Shown piece after piece: positions 18,997 to 27,994 of a stretch of 64,000 bases of DNA (the first letter of the stretch is position 1; every line of letters starts with the position of its first letter). The notes under the pieces were generated by a model. The model made no database searches, was not told the origin of the DNA, and was given only the letters and a program-made list of their open reading frames with translations. The DNA is from Bacteroidota bacterium (GTDB lineage Bacteria > Bacteroidota > Ignavibacteria > UBA10030 > SZUA-254): positions 1 to 64,000 of the forward strand of contig DATDFQ010000058.1 of the NCBI GenBank assembly GCA_036522515.1, read 5' to 3'. Both the position numbers and the translations under genes were made by a program.

Positions 18997-19581
18997 CTAC
19001 TGGAGCATGAATTCCAAACCGATTCCAAAATCGATCCAGGCTGTGCTGGAAACGTCTGTGAAAACATCGGTATAGGCGCCATGCACGTCGACATTCATCT
19101 TATCCCCTGCCTTGAACTGGACTCCAAGCGTCGGGTTGATACCGAACTTTGATTCATTCGTGCTTGCGCTGACGGTAACGCCATTGACGGTCGCATCGGC
19201 TGACGCGTTCAGCAGATAGAGACCCGCTTCTGCCGCACCATAGACGCGAGTATCCCCGGGCATGAAGTAGTAGCGCAACCCGGCCGTTATCGGAACGACG
19301 CCATAATTTGTCTTGACTGTCACGCCCTGGATGATATAATCCTTGCCGGAGAACCGTGTGTATCCCGATCTGAGCGTGACGGCACAACTCGGGTCAAACA
19401 TATAACCAGCCCAAACTGTCCCTCCAAAGCCAAAATCAGTCGCATTCTTAAAATCGCCGGTCGGGACGCCGCCTTCTGCCTTAACGCCGAGAACCCACTG
19501 GCTGGCTGCTGCGCCCTGCCCGAATGCAGCGCATGAAGTCAGAACAACTAGTGCAAACATCAATAGTGCCAACTGTTTCAT
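18997..19581 (-). CDS. small outer-membrane beta-barrel protein
   Basis: A 194-residue exported protein. Signal peptide MKQLALLMFALVVLTSCAAFGQ; LTSC could be a lipobox, but cleavage after AFG-Q is equally possible. The mature part (GVKAEGGVPTGDFKNATDFGFG...AGYMFDP...RSGYTRF...) is of the OmpW/OprF N-terminal or opacity-type 8-stranded barrel kind and ends in a hydrophobic strand, GIGLEFMLQ. The ATG at 19581 was chosen because AAAGGGG stands at SD distance. A TTG 18 bases upstream would place the SD inside the gene. Promoter 19645-19673, terminator 18938-18973, so a single-gene unit. Confidence 0.75.
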   Translation of the reverse strand: MKQLALLMFALVVLTSCAAFGQGAAASQWVLGVKAEGGVPTGDFKNATDFGFGGTVWAGYMFDPSCAVTLRSGYTRFSGKDYIIQGVTVKTNYGVVPITAGLRYYFMPGDTRVYGAAEAGLYLLNASADATVNGVTVSASTNESKFGINPTLGVQFKAGDKMNVDVHGAYTDVFTDVSSTAWIDFGIGLEFMLQ

Positions 19582-19644
19582 CAGAGATACCCCTTTCAAG
19601 TGTTTTTGTAAAAGTACCTATTTATTAGTAAAAACTTCGACCTG

Positions 19645-19673
19645 AAAATAGTAAGAAAAAACCACGTTGTCAA
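19645..19673 (-). promoter_or_regulatory. promoter of the 194-residue OMP gene
   Basis: On the minus strand: -35 TTGACA (19673-19668), 17-base spacer, -10 TATTTT (19650-19645). The start point would be near 19638, 57 bases before the ATG at 19581. Confidence 0.65.
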
Positions 19674-19799
19674 GTAATATCTTGGCCCCCGTGATAAGGC
19701 CCCGGACATCCCTCTTTAGCGCCCCATTTTGGCCAAAACGGTGTCCGAGGACACAGCATCTGGCGGCCGGATCATCTTGCCCTGTAAAGAGATACGAGA

Positions 19800-20291
19800 T
19801 TATGGGAGCGTATACCGGATCCCTGAGGTAAGCGCCAGATAAAACGTTGTGGAACCGGTGGTGAAGACCGGTCCCAGCTGTATATCCGCCGGTACTTCGA
19901 GGTCGGGGGCGATCCTAAACAAGACCCCTCCTCCCGCCCTGATTCCGAAGTAAGGACCGCCGGTAAGGAACCACAAACCGAAACCCCCGTCGAGATAGGG
20001 CTGGTACGTAGCTCCTTCAGGCACCTGGAGAAAGTATTTGACCGAATTAGCCCATTCCGTCGGCGTACCCCCCTGCGTGTTCACGTTGAGATCCGACTCG
20101 AAATACATCCCGTGCTGAAATTCATAATCGAACGTGGGGCCGATCTGTATTCCCGCCGAGGACCCGTTTCCATAGCTGAAGAAGGAAAGCCCGCCCCTGG
20201 CTCCCACGGTGATCTTCTGGGCCCGGGCCGAGATCGGGTAAAGTGAGAGTATCCAGAGGAGGATCGAAACACGCAAAACGGTTCTGTTCAT
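19800..20291 (-). CDS. predicted outer-membrane protein, 163 residues
   Basis: A small exported protein of unknown function. Signal peptide MNRTVLRVSILLWILSLYPISARA with AXA-type cleavage before QKITVG. The mature chain has alternating strands (ARGGLSFFSYG, IQIGPTFDYEF, YFESDLNV) and ends LALTSGIRYTLP, compatible with an 8-stranded PorT/OmpW-like barrel. It lies 25 bases past the acyl-CoA dehydrogenase stop on the same strand and may be last in that operon, although the products seem unrelated. Confidence 0.65.
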   Translation of the reverse strand: MNRTVLRVSILLWILSLYPISARAQKITVGARGGLSFFSYGNGSSAGIQIGPTFDYEFQHGMYFESDLNVNTQGGTPTEWANSVKYFLQVPEGATYQPYLDGGFGLWFLTGGPYFGIRAGGGVLFRIAPDLEVPADIQLGPVFTTGSTTFYLALTSGIRYTLP

Positions 20292-20316
20292 GTCGCACTC
20301 CGCGTTGATGTTGGGG

Positions 20317-21459
20317 TTAGTTCTTGAGCAATCCGCGTGAAATCACGATCCGCTGAACCTCCGACGTTCCTTCATAAATCTCCGTAATCTTCGCATCGCG
20401 CAGGTATCGTTCGACCGAATAGTCTTTGATATATCCATACCCGCCGTGGATCTGGATGGCCTCCAGGGCGCATTCCACCGCGATCTTCGATGAATAAAGT
20501 TTTGCCATCGCCGCGTTCTGGGCGAACGGCTTGTCTGCGTCCTTGAGCGCCGCCGCCTTCAGGGTGAGCATTTGAGCGGCATCTATTTTTGTGGCCATTT
20601 CGGCGATCTTGAACTGGATGGCCTGAAGATCGGAGAGGTAATGGCTGAAAGCTCTCCTCTGCTTGGAGTACCGGATCGATGCGTCTCTCGATGCCATCGC
20701 GATTCCCAGAGCCTGGGCCGCGATCCCGATTCGGCCGCCATCGAGTGTTTTCATCGCGAACTTGAATCCGAATCCTTCCTCCCCGATCCGGTTCTCCGCC
20801 GGTACGCGACAGTCCTGGAACGCCAGCGAGACGGTGTCCGAGCTTCTGATCCCGAGTTTGCGCTCCTTTTTGGCGACAGAAAAACCCTTCGTCCCCTTCT
20901 CCACGATGAAGGTGCTGATTCCGTTGGCGCCCTTCGACTTGTCCGTCGTCGCCATGACCAGGACGACATCCGCATTCGCGCCGTTTGTGATGAAGTTCTT
21001 GGTCCCCGTAAGCAGATATCCGTCTCCGGACCCCACCGCCACCGTGCGCTGGTTCGTGGCGTCGCTGCCTGCCTCGGGTTCGGAGAGGGCGAAAGCTCCG
21101 AGCTTTCTCCCCGATGCGAGGTCGCGGAGGTACTTCTCCTTCTGGACGCCGGAGCCCCAGCGTTCGAGCCCGTAGCAAACCAGTGAGTTGTTCACGGACA
21201 TGATCACCCCGCAGGAGGCATCCACTTTCGAGATTTCCTCCATGGCGAGCACGTAGCTGACCATGTCGAGTCCGGCGCCCCCATACTCGGGAGAAACCAT
21301 CATTCCCAGGAAACCGAGCTCTCCGAGCTTCTTTACCGCTTCGTGGGGAAACTCCTCCTTCTCATCCCGTTCGGAGGCCGAGGGAGCAAGCTCCTCCTCC
21401 GCAAACTTGCTCGCAGTCTCGCGAATCATCAACTGGGTTTCGGTAAAATCGAATGTCAT
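20317..21459 (-). CDS. short-chain acyl-CoA dehydrogenase
   Basis: A 380-residue FAD enzyme oxidising acyl-CoA to trans-2-enoyl-CoA (or acting in the reverse direction with an electron-transfer flavoprotein). Family signatures: GAFALSEPEAGSDA (about 120-135), NGANADV..., and IQIHGGYGYIKDYSVERYLRDAKI near the C-terminus. The catalytic base is E363 in IYEGTSEVQ, the position used by butyryl-/short-chain enzymes. Length is normal. It is third in the thl-hbd-acd run, separated from hbd by 19 bases. The exact chain length is inferred from motifs and neighbours. Confidence 0.92.
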   Translation of the reverse strand: MTFDFTETQLMIRETASKFAEEELAPSASERDEKEEFPHEAVKKLGELGFLGMMVSPEYGGAGLDMVSYVLAMEEISKVDASCGVIMSVNNSLVCYGLERWGSGVQKEKYLRDLASGRKLGAFALSEPEAGSDATNQRTVAVGSGDGYLLTGTKNFITNGANADVVLVMATTDKSKGANGISTFIVEKGTKGFSVAKKERKLGIRSSDTVSLAFQDCRVPAENRIGEEGFGFKFAMKTLDGGRIGIAAQALGIAMASRDASIRYSKQRRAFSHYLSDLQAIQFKIAEMATKIDAAQMLTLKAAALKDADKPFAQNAAMAKLYSSKIAVECALEAIQIHGGYGYIKDYSVERYLRDAKITEIYEGTSEVQRIVISRGLLKN

Positions 21460-21478
21460 CTCAGTTCCGCCCTTTCAC

Positions 21479-22342
21479 TCATGCCTGGGGAGCATACGTA
21501 TAGAATCCCCGGCCGGTCTTTCGTCCGAGGTGTCCCGCCGCCACCATCTTTCTTAACAGAGGGCACGCCCGGTACTTCGGGTCTCCGAGACCCTCCTGGA
21601 GAACGTCCATGATGGCAAGGCAGACGTCGAGGCCGATGAAGTCGGCGAGAGCCAAGGGCCCCATCGGATGATTCATTCCCAGCTTCATCACCGTGTCGAT
21701 GGCTTCGGCGGAAGCGACCCCCTCCATCACGCAATAGACCGCCTCGTTGATCATCGGGAGGAGAATCCGGTTCGAGACGAAACCGGGGTAGTCGCGGACT
21801 TCCACCGGGACTTTCTGAAGCTTGGCGGCGAGCGACGAGACGACGGCAAACGTTTCATCCGAGGTGTCAAGCCCGCGGATGATCTCGACGAGCTTCATGA
21901 GGGGGACGGGGTTCATGAAATGCATGCCGATGACCCGGGCCGGCCGTTTGGTGGCCGCGCCGAGCTCCGTGATGGAAATGGAAGATGTGTTCGAAGCGAG
22001 GAAGGCGCCGGCCGGCGCGGCGGAGTCGAGCGCCCGAAACAGTTGCTTCTTGACCGCCTTGTCCTCCGTCGCCGCCTCGATGACCAGATCCGCGAATCCG
22101 ACCGAACTTCCGAGATCGGCGCTCGTCGTGATCCGGGAGAGAACTTCTTTCCTGGAATCGTCGGTGAGGGTCCCTTTCTTCACCTGGCGGTCGAGGCTGG
22201 AGCGTATCGCGCCGAGTCCGCGCTCGAGAAGGCCTGCGGAAAGGTCGTGCATCGTCACGGCGAATTCGTACTGGGCGAACACCTGGGCGATCCCGTTGCC
22301 CATCGTTCCCGCGCCGATAACGGTGACGTTCTTAACTTCCAT
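21479..22342 (-). CDS. hbd: 3-hydroxybutyryl-CoA dehydrogenase
   Basis: A 287-residue NAD-dependent dehydrogenase interconverting acetoacetyl-CoA and 3-hydroxybutyryl-CoA. The N-terminal Rossmann motif is [15 protein letters not shown] (residues 8-22). The catalytic histidine is H141 in [16 protein letters not shown], paired with a glutamate downstream. [12 protein letters not shown] is also family-typical. Start ATG at 22342, directly adjoining the thiolase stop. Together with thiolase and acyl-CoA dehydrogenase it makes a short-chain beta-oxidation or butyrate-type module. An enoyl-CoA hydratase gene is not present here. Confidence 0.93.
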   Translation of the reverse strand: MEVKNVTVIGAGTMGNGIAQVFAQYEFAVTMHDLSAGLLERGLGAIRSSLDRQVKKGTLTDDSRKEVLSRITTSADLGSSVGFADLVIEAATEDKAVKKQLFRALDSAAPAGAFLASNTSSISITELGAATKRPARVIGMHFMNPVPLMKLVEIIRGLDTSDETFAVVSSLAAKLQKVPVEVRDYPGFVSNRILLPMINEAVYCVMEGVASAEAIDTVMKLGMNHPMGPLALADFIGLDVCLAIMDVLQEGLGDPKYRACPLLRKMVAAGHLGRKTGRGFYTYAPQA

Positions 22343-23533
22343 TCAGGCTCGCACCGGGCGTTCCACGAGCATCCCTGCGGCTTCCCCCCCGCCGATGCAG
22401 ATCGCCGCCAACCCCCTGCGGACATTGCGCCGTTCCATCGCATGGAGAAGGGTGACGAGAATTCTTGCCCCGCTCGCGCCGATGGGATGCCCCAGGGCAA
22501 CAGCGCCCCCGTGCACGTTGACTTTGTCCACGTCAAGGCCGAGAATACCATTCACCGCCAGGTTGACCACCGCGAACGCTTCATTGATCTCGAAGAGATC
22601 GACGTCGTCCTTCGCAACGCCCGCCTTCGCCAGCACTTTTGGGATGACATCGGCTGGGGCCGTGGTGAACCATTCGGGCTTCTTCGCAGCGGAGTCGTAG
22701 GAGACGATTCGCGCCATCGGGCGGATCCCGAGGGCCGCCGCCTTTTCCGCCGGCATCAGCACGACTGCCGCAGCGCCGTCGTTAATCTTCGAGGCATTTG
22801 CCGCGGTCACAGTCCCCTCCTTCTGAAATGCGGGCTTCAGCGACCGGATCTTCTCGAACTTCACCTTCTTCGGCTCCTCATCCTCGCTGATTACGACAAT
22901 GCTGGAATCCTTCTGCGGGATGGTAACACCGGTGATCTCTTCGCGGAAATACGAGTGCTCCTGGGCATCGAGGGCGCGCTTGTAGCTCAGAATGGCATAC
23001 TCATCCTGCGCCTCGCGGCTCACCCTGCATTCCCTCGCGCAGAGCTCGGCCGCAGAACCCATGTGAAAATCGTTATACACGTCCCAGAGCCCGTCCTTGA
23101 TGATGGAATCGACGATTTGCCGGTTGCCCATTTTATACCCGTTTCGGACCATTTCGAGCAGGTAGGGGGCGTTCGACATGCTTTCCATTCCCCCGGCGAC
23201 GACAATTTCGGAATCACCCAGCAGGATCGCCTGCGCAGCGAGCATGATGGACTTCAAACCGGAACCGCAGACCTTGTTGACGGTCGTCGCGCCCACGGAA
23301 GGGGGCAGCCCCGCGAATATCGCCGCCTGCCGGGCGGGCGCCTGCCCAACCCCGGCGGTGAGAACGCAACCCATGATGACTTCGTCGACCTGATCCTTCG
23401 AAAGTCTCGCCCGTTTGACCGCCTCTTCGATGACGATGGCCCCGAGGCGCGGGGCGCTCAGTGAACTCAAAGATCCGCAAAACGAGCCGATCGGGGTTCT
23501 GCAGGCACTCGCAATGACAACTTCTTTCGGCAT
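22343..23533 (-). CDS. acetyl-CoA acetyltransferase (thiolase)
   Basis: A 396-residue thiolase catalysing condensation of two acetyl-CoA, or thiolytic cleavage of acetoacetyl-CoA. The nucleophile is C89 in NKVCGSGLKSIM. The C-terminal active-site motifs are GGAVALGHPIGASGARI (His) and AAICIGGGEAAGML (second Cys). Length is typical of bacterial biosynthetic-type thiolases. First gene of the thl-hbd-acd unit, with a promoter-like element at 23568-23596, 28 bases of leader. Confidence 0.94.
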   Translation of the reverse strand: MPKEVVIASACRTPIGSFCGSLSSLSAPRLGAIVIEEAVKRARLSKDQVDEVIMGCVLTAGVGQAPARQAAIFAGLPPSVGATTVNKVCGSGLKSIMLAAQAILLGDSEIVVAGGMESMSNAPYLLEMVRNGYKMGNRQIVDSIIKDGLWDVYNDFHMGSAAELCARECRVSREAQDEYAILSYKRALDAQEHSYFREEITGVTIPQKDSSIVVISEDEEPKKVKFEKIRSLKPAFQKEGTVTAANASKINDGAAAVVLMPAEKAAALGIRPMARIVSYDSAAKKPEWFTTAPADVIPKVLAKAGVAKDDVDLFEINEAFAVVNLAVNGILGLDVDKVNVHGGAVALGHPIGASGARILVTLLHAMERRNVRRGLAAICIGGGEAAGMLVERPVRA

Positions 23534-23567
23534 GCTCGCTCAGCACTCCATCAAGTATGAATAGCCC

Positions 23568-23596
23568 ATAGTAAGATAAATCCGTAAAAAATGCAA
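23568..23596 (-). promoter_or_regulatory. promoter of thiolase operon
   Basis: On the minus strand: -35 TTGCAT (23596-23591), 17-base spacer, -10 TACTAT (23573-23568). The start would be near 23561. The -35 box abuts the T-run of the preceding terminator, a compact arrangement. Confidence 0.5.
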
Positions 23597-23634
23597 AAAA
23601 AATCCCGGTCCCGCGCGGGCGGGATCGGGATCGG
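23590..23634 (-). terminator. intrinsic terminator after the OmpA-family gene
   Basis: On the minus strand ATCCCG-CCCGCGCGGG-ACCGGGAT forms a GC-rich hairpin (about 23600-23627), followed by eight T residues (to about 23593). It stands about 24 bases past the stop at 23651. Confidence 0.75.
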
Positions 23635-23650
23635 GACCTCGTTCAGTCCC

Positions 23651-25171
23651 TTATTTAATTCTGGCAAACTCGATGCGCCGGTTCTTTGCGCGTCCCTCTG
23701 CGGTGGCGTTGTCTGCGACGGGCTTGGTGTAGCCGTAGCCCTTCGTGGAGATCCGTGCGGCCGCCACCCCCTTGCTCACGAGATACGCCTTGACGGAATT
23801 CGCCCGGCCGAGGGACAAATTCATGTTGTATTTGGCGCCGCCCACGTTATCGGTATGACCGTAAATGGCGACTTCAGCCGAGGGATAGGCCTGGAGAGCG
23901 GACGCCACCTGGTCCAGAATCTTTTTGGCGCCGGGCAGGAGCGTCGTTTTTGCCGTCTCGAAATTCACCCCTTCGAGCACAATCTTTTCGCCGACATCCA
24001 CAATCACCACGTCATCTTTCGGGTCGAGGGGGTTGAGGCCGAGCTGGACTTCCTTCCCGTCGGGCATGCCGCCGTGATCGGTGTCCTTTTCAAGAGGATT
24101 TGTATGGTATTTCAGCACTTCGTCGCCATCCGTGAGCGTATCCCCGTCCGTGTCGCGATTGAGCGGGTCGGTGTGATACTTGAGAACCTCGTCGCCGTCG
24201 GTGAGCCCGTCGCCGTCGGTATCCTTCTTCAGGGGATCGGTATGGTACTTGAGGACTTCATCCCCGTCGGTCAGGCCGTCGCCGTCGGTATCCTTGTTCA
24301 ACGGGTCGGTGCCGTACTTCAGGACCTCTTCTCCGTCGGTCAGGCCGTCGCCGTCGGTATCCTTGTTCAGCGGGTCGGTATGATATTTCAGAACTTCCTC
24401 GCCGTCGGTAAGCCCGTCTCCGTCGGTATCCTTCTTGAGCGGATCGGTCTTGTAGACATGGACCTCTTCTCCGTCCCGCAATCCGTCGCCGTCGGTGTCG
24501 GGATTGCGCGGGTCGGTGCCGAGCACCTTCTCCTCCGAATTCGTGAGCCCGTCGCCGTCCAGGTCGTTATTCGGGGCCTCCAGGAAGGCGAAAATGGTCA
24601 TGGTGACGCTCCAGTACGAGTCGTTCCCCCCCACCTTGATGTCGTCCAGATTATCGGTGAGCGTGTAATTGTAGGTTCCGCGAAGGCCGACCGAGGTGAC
24701 GTCCGAAACGAGATACTCGGCCCCGGCCCCCAGGGGGACGAAGGGGGTCACGCGGCGGTACTCGTCGCGCGAATTTCTGAGAAGGGGGGCGTCGGCTTTG
24801 TCGACGGGATTGAAATAAACGATTCCGACCCCTGCGAACGCATAGGGTTGCAGTTTTCCCTGTCTGAGGGGCTGGAGCAGGAGGCGCGCGTCGATCGGGT
24901 AGATTGCCGTGGAGAAGAAGTTGCCGTCCGCCTCGGCCTCGAGGGCGCCGAGCCCGAGTCCGGCTTCCATCGCGAAATGCTGTTCGGGATAAAACCTCAG
25001 GAAGGCGCGTCCAAACGGGTACCTTCCATGGTCATTGATGTCGGTGACCGGAACCCCGACCCCGAAATCCATTCCCACGCCGAGCGCGTTCTTGAACTCC
25101 TGCGCATCGGTGCGCACCACTGCGAGGCCGCAGAGGAGCGTCAGGGAAAGCCACAATCCACGGTTATTCAT
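23651..25171 (-). CDS. OmpA-family protein with thrombospondin type-3-like repeats
   Basis: A 506-residue outer-membrane protein. Signal peptide about 1-24 (ending RTDAQ), then an N-terminal beta-barrel-like region to about 200. Residues 202-385 hold eight acidic calcium-type repeats with core [16 protein letters not shown] and an exact period of 23 residues in the middle copies ([11 protein letters not shown] at 247, 270, 293, 316; a variant at 339). The C-terminal OmpA peptidoglycan-binding domain (about 393-506) carries YGHTDNVGG and [13 protein letters not shown] with the conserved Asp and Arg. It probably links the outer membrane to the cell wall with a Ca2+-stiffened linker. It follows rho by 30 bases. 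Confidence 0.9.
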   Translation of the reverse strand: MNNRGLWLSLTLLCGLAVVRTDAQEFKNALGVGMDFGVGVPVTDINDHGRYPFGRAFLRFYPEQHFAMEAGLGLGALEAEADGNFFSTAIYPIDARLLLQPLRQGKLQPYAFAGVGIVYFNPVDKADAPLLRNSRDEYRRVTPFVPLGAGAEYLVSDVTSVGLRGTYNYTLTDNLDDIKVGGNDSYWSVTMTIFAFLEAPNNDLDGDGLTNSEEKVLGTDPRNPDTDGDGLRDGEEVHVYKTDPLKKDTDGDGLTDGEEVLKYHTDPLNKDTDGDGLTDGEEVLKYGTDPLNKDTDGDGLTDGDEVLKYHTDPLKKDTDGDGLTDGDEVLKYHTDPLNRDTDGDTLTDGDEVLKYHTNPLEKDTDHGGMPDGKEVQLGLNPLDPKDDVVIVDVGEKIVLEGVNFETAKTTLLPGAKKILDQVASALQAYPSAEVAIYGHTDNVGGAKYNMNLSLGRANSVKAYLVSKGVAAARISTKGYGYTKPVADNATAEGRAKNRRIEFARIK

Positions 25172-25201
25172 ATGAGAAGGATGAGTCTCAGCAGGAAGAA
25201 C

Positions 25202-26455
25202 TTAACTATTCATCGAACGGAGAAATTCTTTGTTCGTTTTTGTCCCCCGCATCTTTTCGGTAAGGAATTCCATGGCGTCCACCGTCGAAAAATCGCTCAG
25301 GAATTTCCGCAGAATCCACACCTTGTTCAGCTCATCCGCCGGGAAGAGCAGCTCTTCCTTACGCGTGCCGGACCGGTTGACGTCGATCGACGGGAAGATT
25401 CGCTTGTCGCTCAACTTCCGGTCGAGAATGATTTCCATGTTACCGGTACCCTTGAATTCCTCGAAGATCACCTCGTCCATCCTGCTGCCGGTCTCCACCA
25501 GTGCGGTCGCTATGATCGTGAGGCTCCCCCCCTCCTCGACGTTTCTGGCGGCGCCGAAAAACCTCTTCGGGCGATGAAGCGCGTTCGCATCCACACCGCC
25601 GGAAAGGATCTTCCCGCTATGCGGGACGACGGTGTTATGGGCGCGGGCGAGCCTCGTGATGCTGTCGAGCAGGATCACGACGTCCTTTTTCGCCTCGACC
25701 AGCCGCTTCGCCTTCTCCTGAACCATGTCCGATACCTGAACGTGCCGTTCCGGCGGTTCATCGAAGGTCGAACTGACGACCTCGGCGTTCACCGAGCGTT
25801 CCATGTCGGTGACCTCTTCGGGCCGCTCGTCGATCAGCATCACAATGAGGAAGATCTCGGGGTGATTGCGCAGGATGCTGTTTGCGATTTTCTGAAGGAG
25901 GACGGTCTTGCCGGCCTTGGGGGGCGATACGATCATGCCGCGCTGGCCCTTCCCGAGGGGGGTCAACAGATCCATGATGCGCATTGAATATTCGCCGGGG
26001 GAGGTTTCGAGGTTGATCCGGTTGTTCGGGTAGAGGGGAGTAAGATTATCGAATAAGACCCTATCGCGTATCGCATCGGGGTTCTCGTCATTGACCGCCT
26101 CGACCCTCAGCAGGGCAAAAAAGCGCTCCCCTTCTTTCGGGGGGCGAACCTGGCCGCTGACGGTATCCCCGGTCCGGAGATTAAATTTCTTTATTTGGGA
26201 TGGGGAAACGTAGATGTCGTCAGGCGAGGGGAGATAGTTGTAATCGACAGAGCGAAGGAATCCGTATCCGTCAGGCAACACTTCGAGCACCCCCTTGCTG
26301 AACGTGAGCCCATCCTTCTCGGTCTGCGCCTCGAGGATTTTGAAAATCATATCCTGCTTCCGCAGATCGGTATAACCGACAATATTGAGTTCTTTGGCGA
26401 TTTGGGTCAGCTCGGAAATCTTTTTGGATTTGAGCTCCGCAATGTCCATTGGCAT
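25202..26455 (-). CDS. rho: transcription termination factor Rho
   Basis: A 417-residue hexameric RNA helicase ending transcription at Rho sites. N-terminal Rho domain ([17 protein letters not shown]), RNA-binding OB fold with DGYGFLR (residues 62-68), nucleotide site GKGQRG (168-173) and Walker A SPPKAGKT (177-184), Walker [13 protein letters not shown], then the Q- and R-loop region ([21 protein letters not shown]). Length equals the common 419-residue type. ATG at 26455; an in-frame ATG six bases later is equally usable. A promoter at 26643-26671 gives a leader of about 180 bases, consistent with leader-based autoregulation known for rho in other bacteria. Confidence 0.96.
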   Translation of the reverse strand: MPMDIAELKSKKISELTQIAKELNIVGYTDLRKQDMIFKILEAQTEKDGLTFSKGVLEVLPDGYGFLRSVDYNYLPSPDDIYVSPSQIKKFNLRTGDTVSGQVRPPKEGERFFALLRVEAVNDENPDAIRDRVLFDNLTPLYPNNRINLETSPGEYSMRIMDLLTPLGKGQRGMIVSPPKAGKTVLLQKIANSILRNHPEIFLIVMLIDERPEEVTDMERSVNAEVVSSTFDEPPERHVQVSDMVQEKAKRLVEAKKDVVILLDSITRLARAHNTVVPHSGKILSGGVDANALHRPKRFFGAARNVEEGGSLTIIATALVETGSRMDEVIFEEFKGTGNMEIILDRKLSDKRIFPSIDVNRSGTRKEELLFPADELNKVWILRKFLSDFSTVDAMEFLTEKMRGTKTNKEFLRSMNS

Positions 26456-26642
26456 GGCTGTGCTGCTTCCTTATGAGTGAATAACTAGGGGGATATCCTG
26501 CGCGACAGACTTAATCTTTGTAGGCCAACGATTAAGTGATACGGAAAATGAGGATGAAAAGAAATTGATGTGCGAAGCGGTGGTTTGATTTCCTGCTACC
26601 CTGATAGGAGAACAGGGTTCCTCTCGTCCTGCTCCTGAAACC

Positions 26643-26671
26643 AATATATATGCTTTCCTTTTGAAAGTCAA
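26643..26671 (-). promoter_or_regulatory. rho promoter
   Basis: On the minus strand: -35 TTGACT (26671-26666), 17-base spacer, -10 TATATT (26648-26643). The start near 26636 gives a leader of about 180 bases containing a short CCCTG...CAGGG hairpin (about 26609-26627). The promoter ends 4 bases before the folC stop. Confidence 0.7.
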
Positions 26672-26674
26672 GTC

Positions 26675-27970
26675 CTAAACTGCAAAATTAAGCGATTTTA
26701 ACAGCTCTCCGACCACATAATGCGATCCGGTGACAAGAATCGGCTCTCCCTCTCTTCTCTCGCGCAGGGCAAGGTCAAGACCGGATTTGACCGTCCCGCC
26801 GTTCAGCGCGCGGCACCCCGCCGATTGAAAACCTTCCACGATGGTCTCCGTCTCAAGGGCCCGCCCTCCGTGCGGCCGGACTCCGATTGCAAGCCGGGAA
26901 TGCGGCGCGAGGGCCTCCATCATGGCGCGGTAGTTCTTGTCCCGCATGACGCCAAAGAGAGTCACATACTCCCCCGCACCGAGCGCCTTGAGGGCGCGGG
27001 TGAGCGTCGCCGTTCCGTCCGGATTGTGCGCCACGTCTGCGATCAACATGGGATCAGTTCGAATCAGGTCGAGACGTCCGTGAAGACCGGTATTCTTCCG
27101 AATTGACTCGAGACCCCCGACAATGCTGTCTCTCGATATCTGTCGAAAGCTCTCCTTCCTGCCCAACTCTTCTGCTGCAAGAACCGCGAGCTGCGCATTG
27201 CGGGCCTGGTGATCGCCCGCCAAACCGACCGCCAGACCGTCGTAACGCCCCCCCGGCGTGCGGAGATTCAGACGGGTCAGGGTAAGGGAACGCCCCGCGA
27301 CCGAGACGGATGAATTTCCGCCGGCGGTTATCAATTCAGCTCCCCGAATCCGCGCGAGCCTCCGGAGAACACCGAGCGGGCCGCGCTGGTCCACCCCGGT
27401 AACAAACGGTACCCCCGGTTTGATGATCCCCCCCTTTTCGAATGCGATGCGGGAGAGAGTGCGCCCGAGATATTCCGTATGGTCGAGCCCGATGTTGGTG
27501 ATCACACTCAGCTCCGGCCGGATCACGTTTGTCGCATCCCATCTCCCTCCCAGGCCTGTTTCAACAACGGCGATATCGACCTTGCTCTCCGCGAAGTACT
27601 GGAAGGCCATCGCGGTCGTTGCCTCGAAAAACGTGGCCCGGTTCTTCCGGATCTCCGGTTTCATCCGGTCGGTGTATTGAATCACCTCTTCCCGGGGTAT
27701 TTTTTTTCCGTCGATCCGAATCCTCTCCTCGAAATCGACGAGGTGGGGGGATGTGTAGAGGCCTGTCCGGTAGCCGGAGGCGGTGAGGATCGAGGCGATC
27801 ATTGCGGATGTGGATCCCTTGCCGTTCGTCCCTGCGAGGTGGATTGAAGGAAAGCGGCGTTCGGGGTTTCCAAGGGAGAAGAGAAGCGCGCGGATATTGT
27901 CCAGTCCGGCCTTGATGCCGAAGAACTGGAGATCAAGAAGGAACTTGAGTGTGGTATCAGCCCGGGTCAA
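26675..27970 (-). CDS. folC: folylpolyglutamate/dihydrofolate synthase
   Basis: A 431-residue Mur-ligase-family enzyme adding glutamate to (dihydro)folates. The P-loop is HLAGTNGKGSTSAMIASIL (about 45-63). FEATTAMAFQYF and VVETGLGGRWDATNVI are FolC signatures, and the C-terminal domain has DVAHNPDG. Length is normal. The start is TTG at 27970, with GGGGAG about 8 bases upstream; no in-frame ATG fits before the conserved N-terminus LLDLQFFGIKAGL. It is last in a TPR-pyrK-pyrD-folC run, 24 bases after pyrD. Confidence 0.93.
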   Translation of the reverse strand: MTRADTTLKFLLDLQFFGIKAGLDNIRALLFSLGNPERRFPSIHLAGTNGKGSTSAMIASILTASGYRTGLYTSPHLVDFEERIRIDGKKIPREEVIQYTDRMKPEIRKNRATFFEATTAMAFQYFAESKVDIAVVETGLGGRWDATNVIRPELSVITNIGLDHTEYLGRTLSRIAFEKGGIIKPGVPFVTGVDQRGPLGVLRRLARIRGAELITAGGNSSVSVAGRSLTLTRLNLRTPGGRYDGLAVGLAGDHQARNAQLAVLAAEELGRKESFRQISRDSIVGGLESIRKNTGLHGRLDLIRTDPMLIADVAHNPDGTATLTRALKALGAGEYVTLFGVMRDKNYRAMMEALAPHSRLAIGVRPHGGRALETETIVEGFQSAGCRALNGGTVKSGLDLALRERREGEPILVTGSHYVVGELLKSLNFAV

Positions 27971-27994
27971 GAGCGAAACTCCCCGCGCGAAAGA

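Noticed and set aside
21668..23464. 598-codon plus-strand open frame over hbd and thl
   Set aside because: Antisense to two well-recognised enzymes; no motif and no ribosome-binding site.
23591..25987. 798-codon plus-strand open frame with internal repeats
   Set aside because: The repeats are the complement of the calcium-type repeats in the OmpA-family gene; it also runs through rho.
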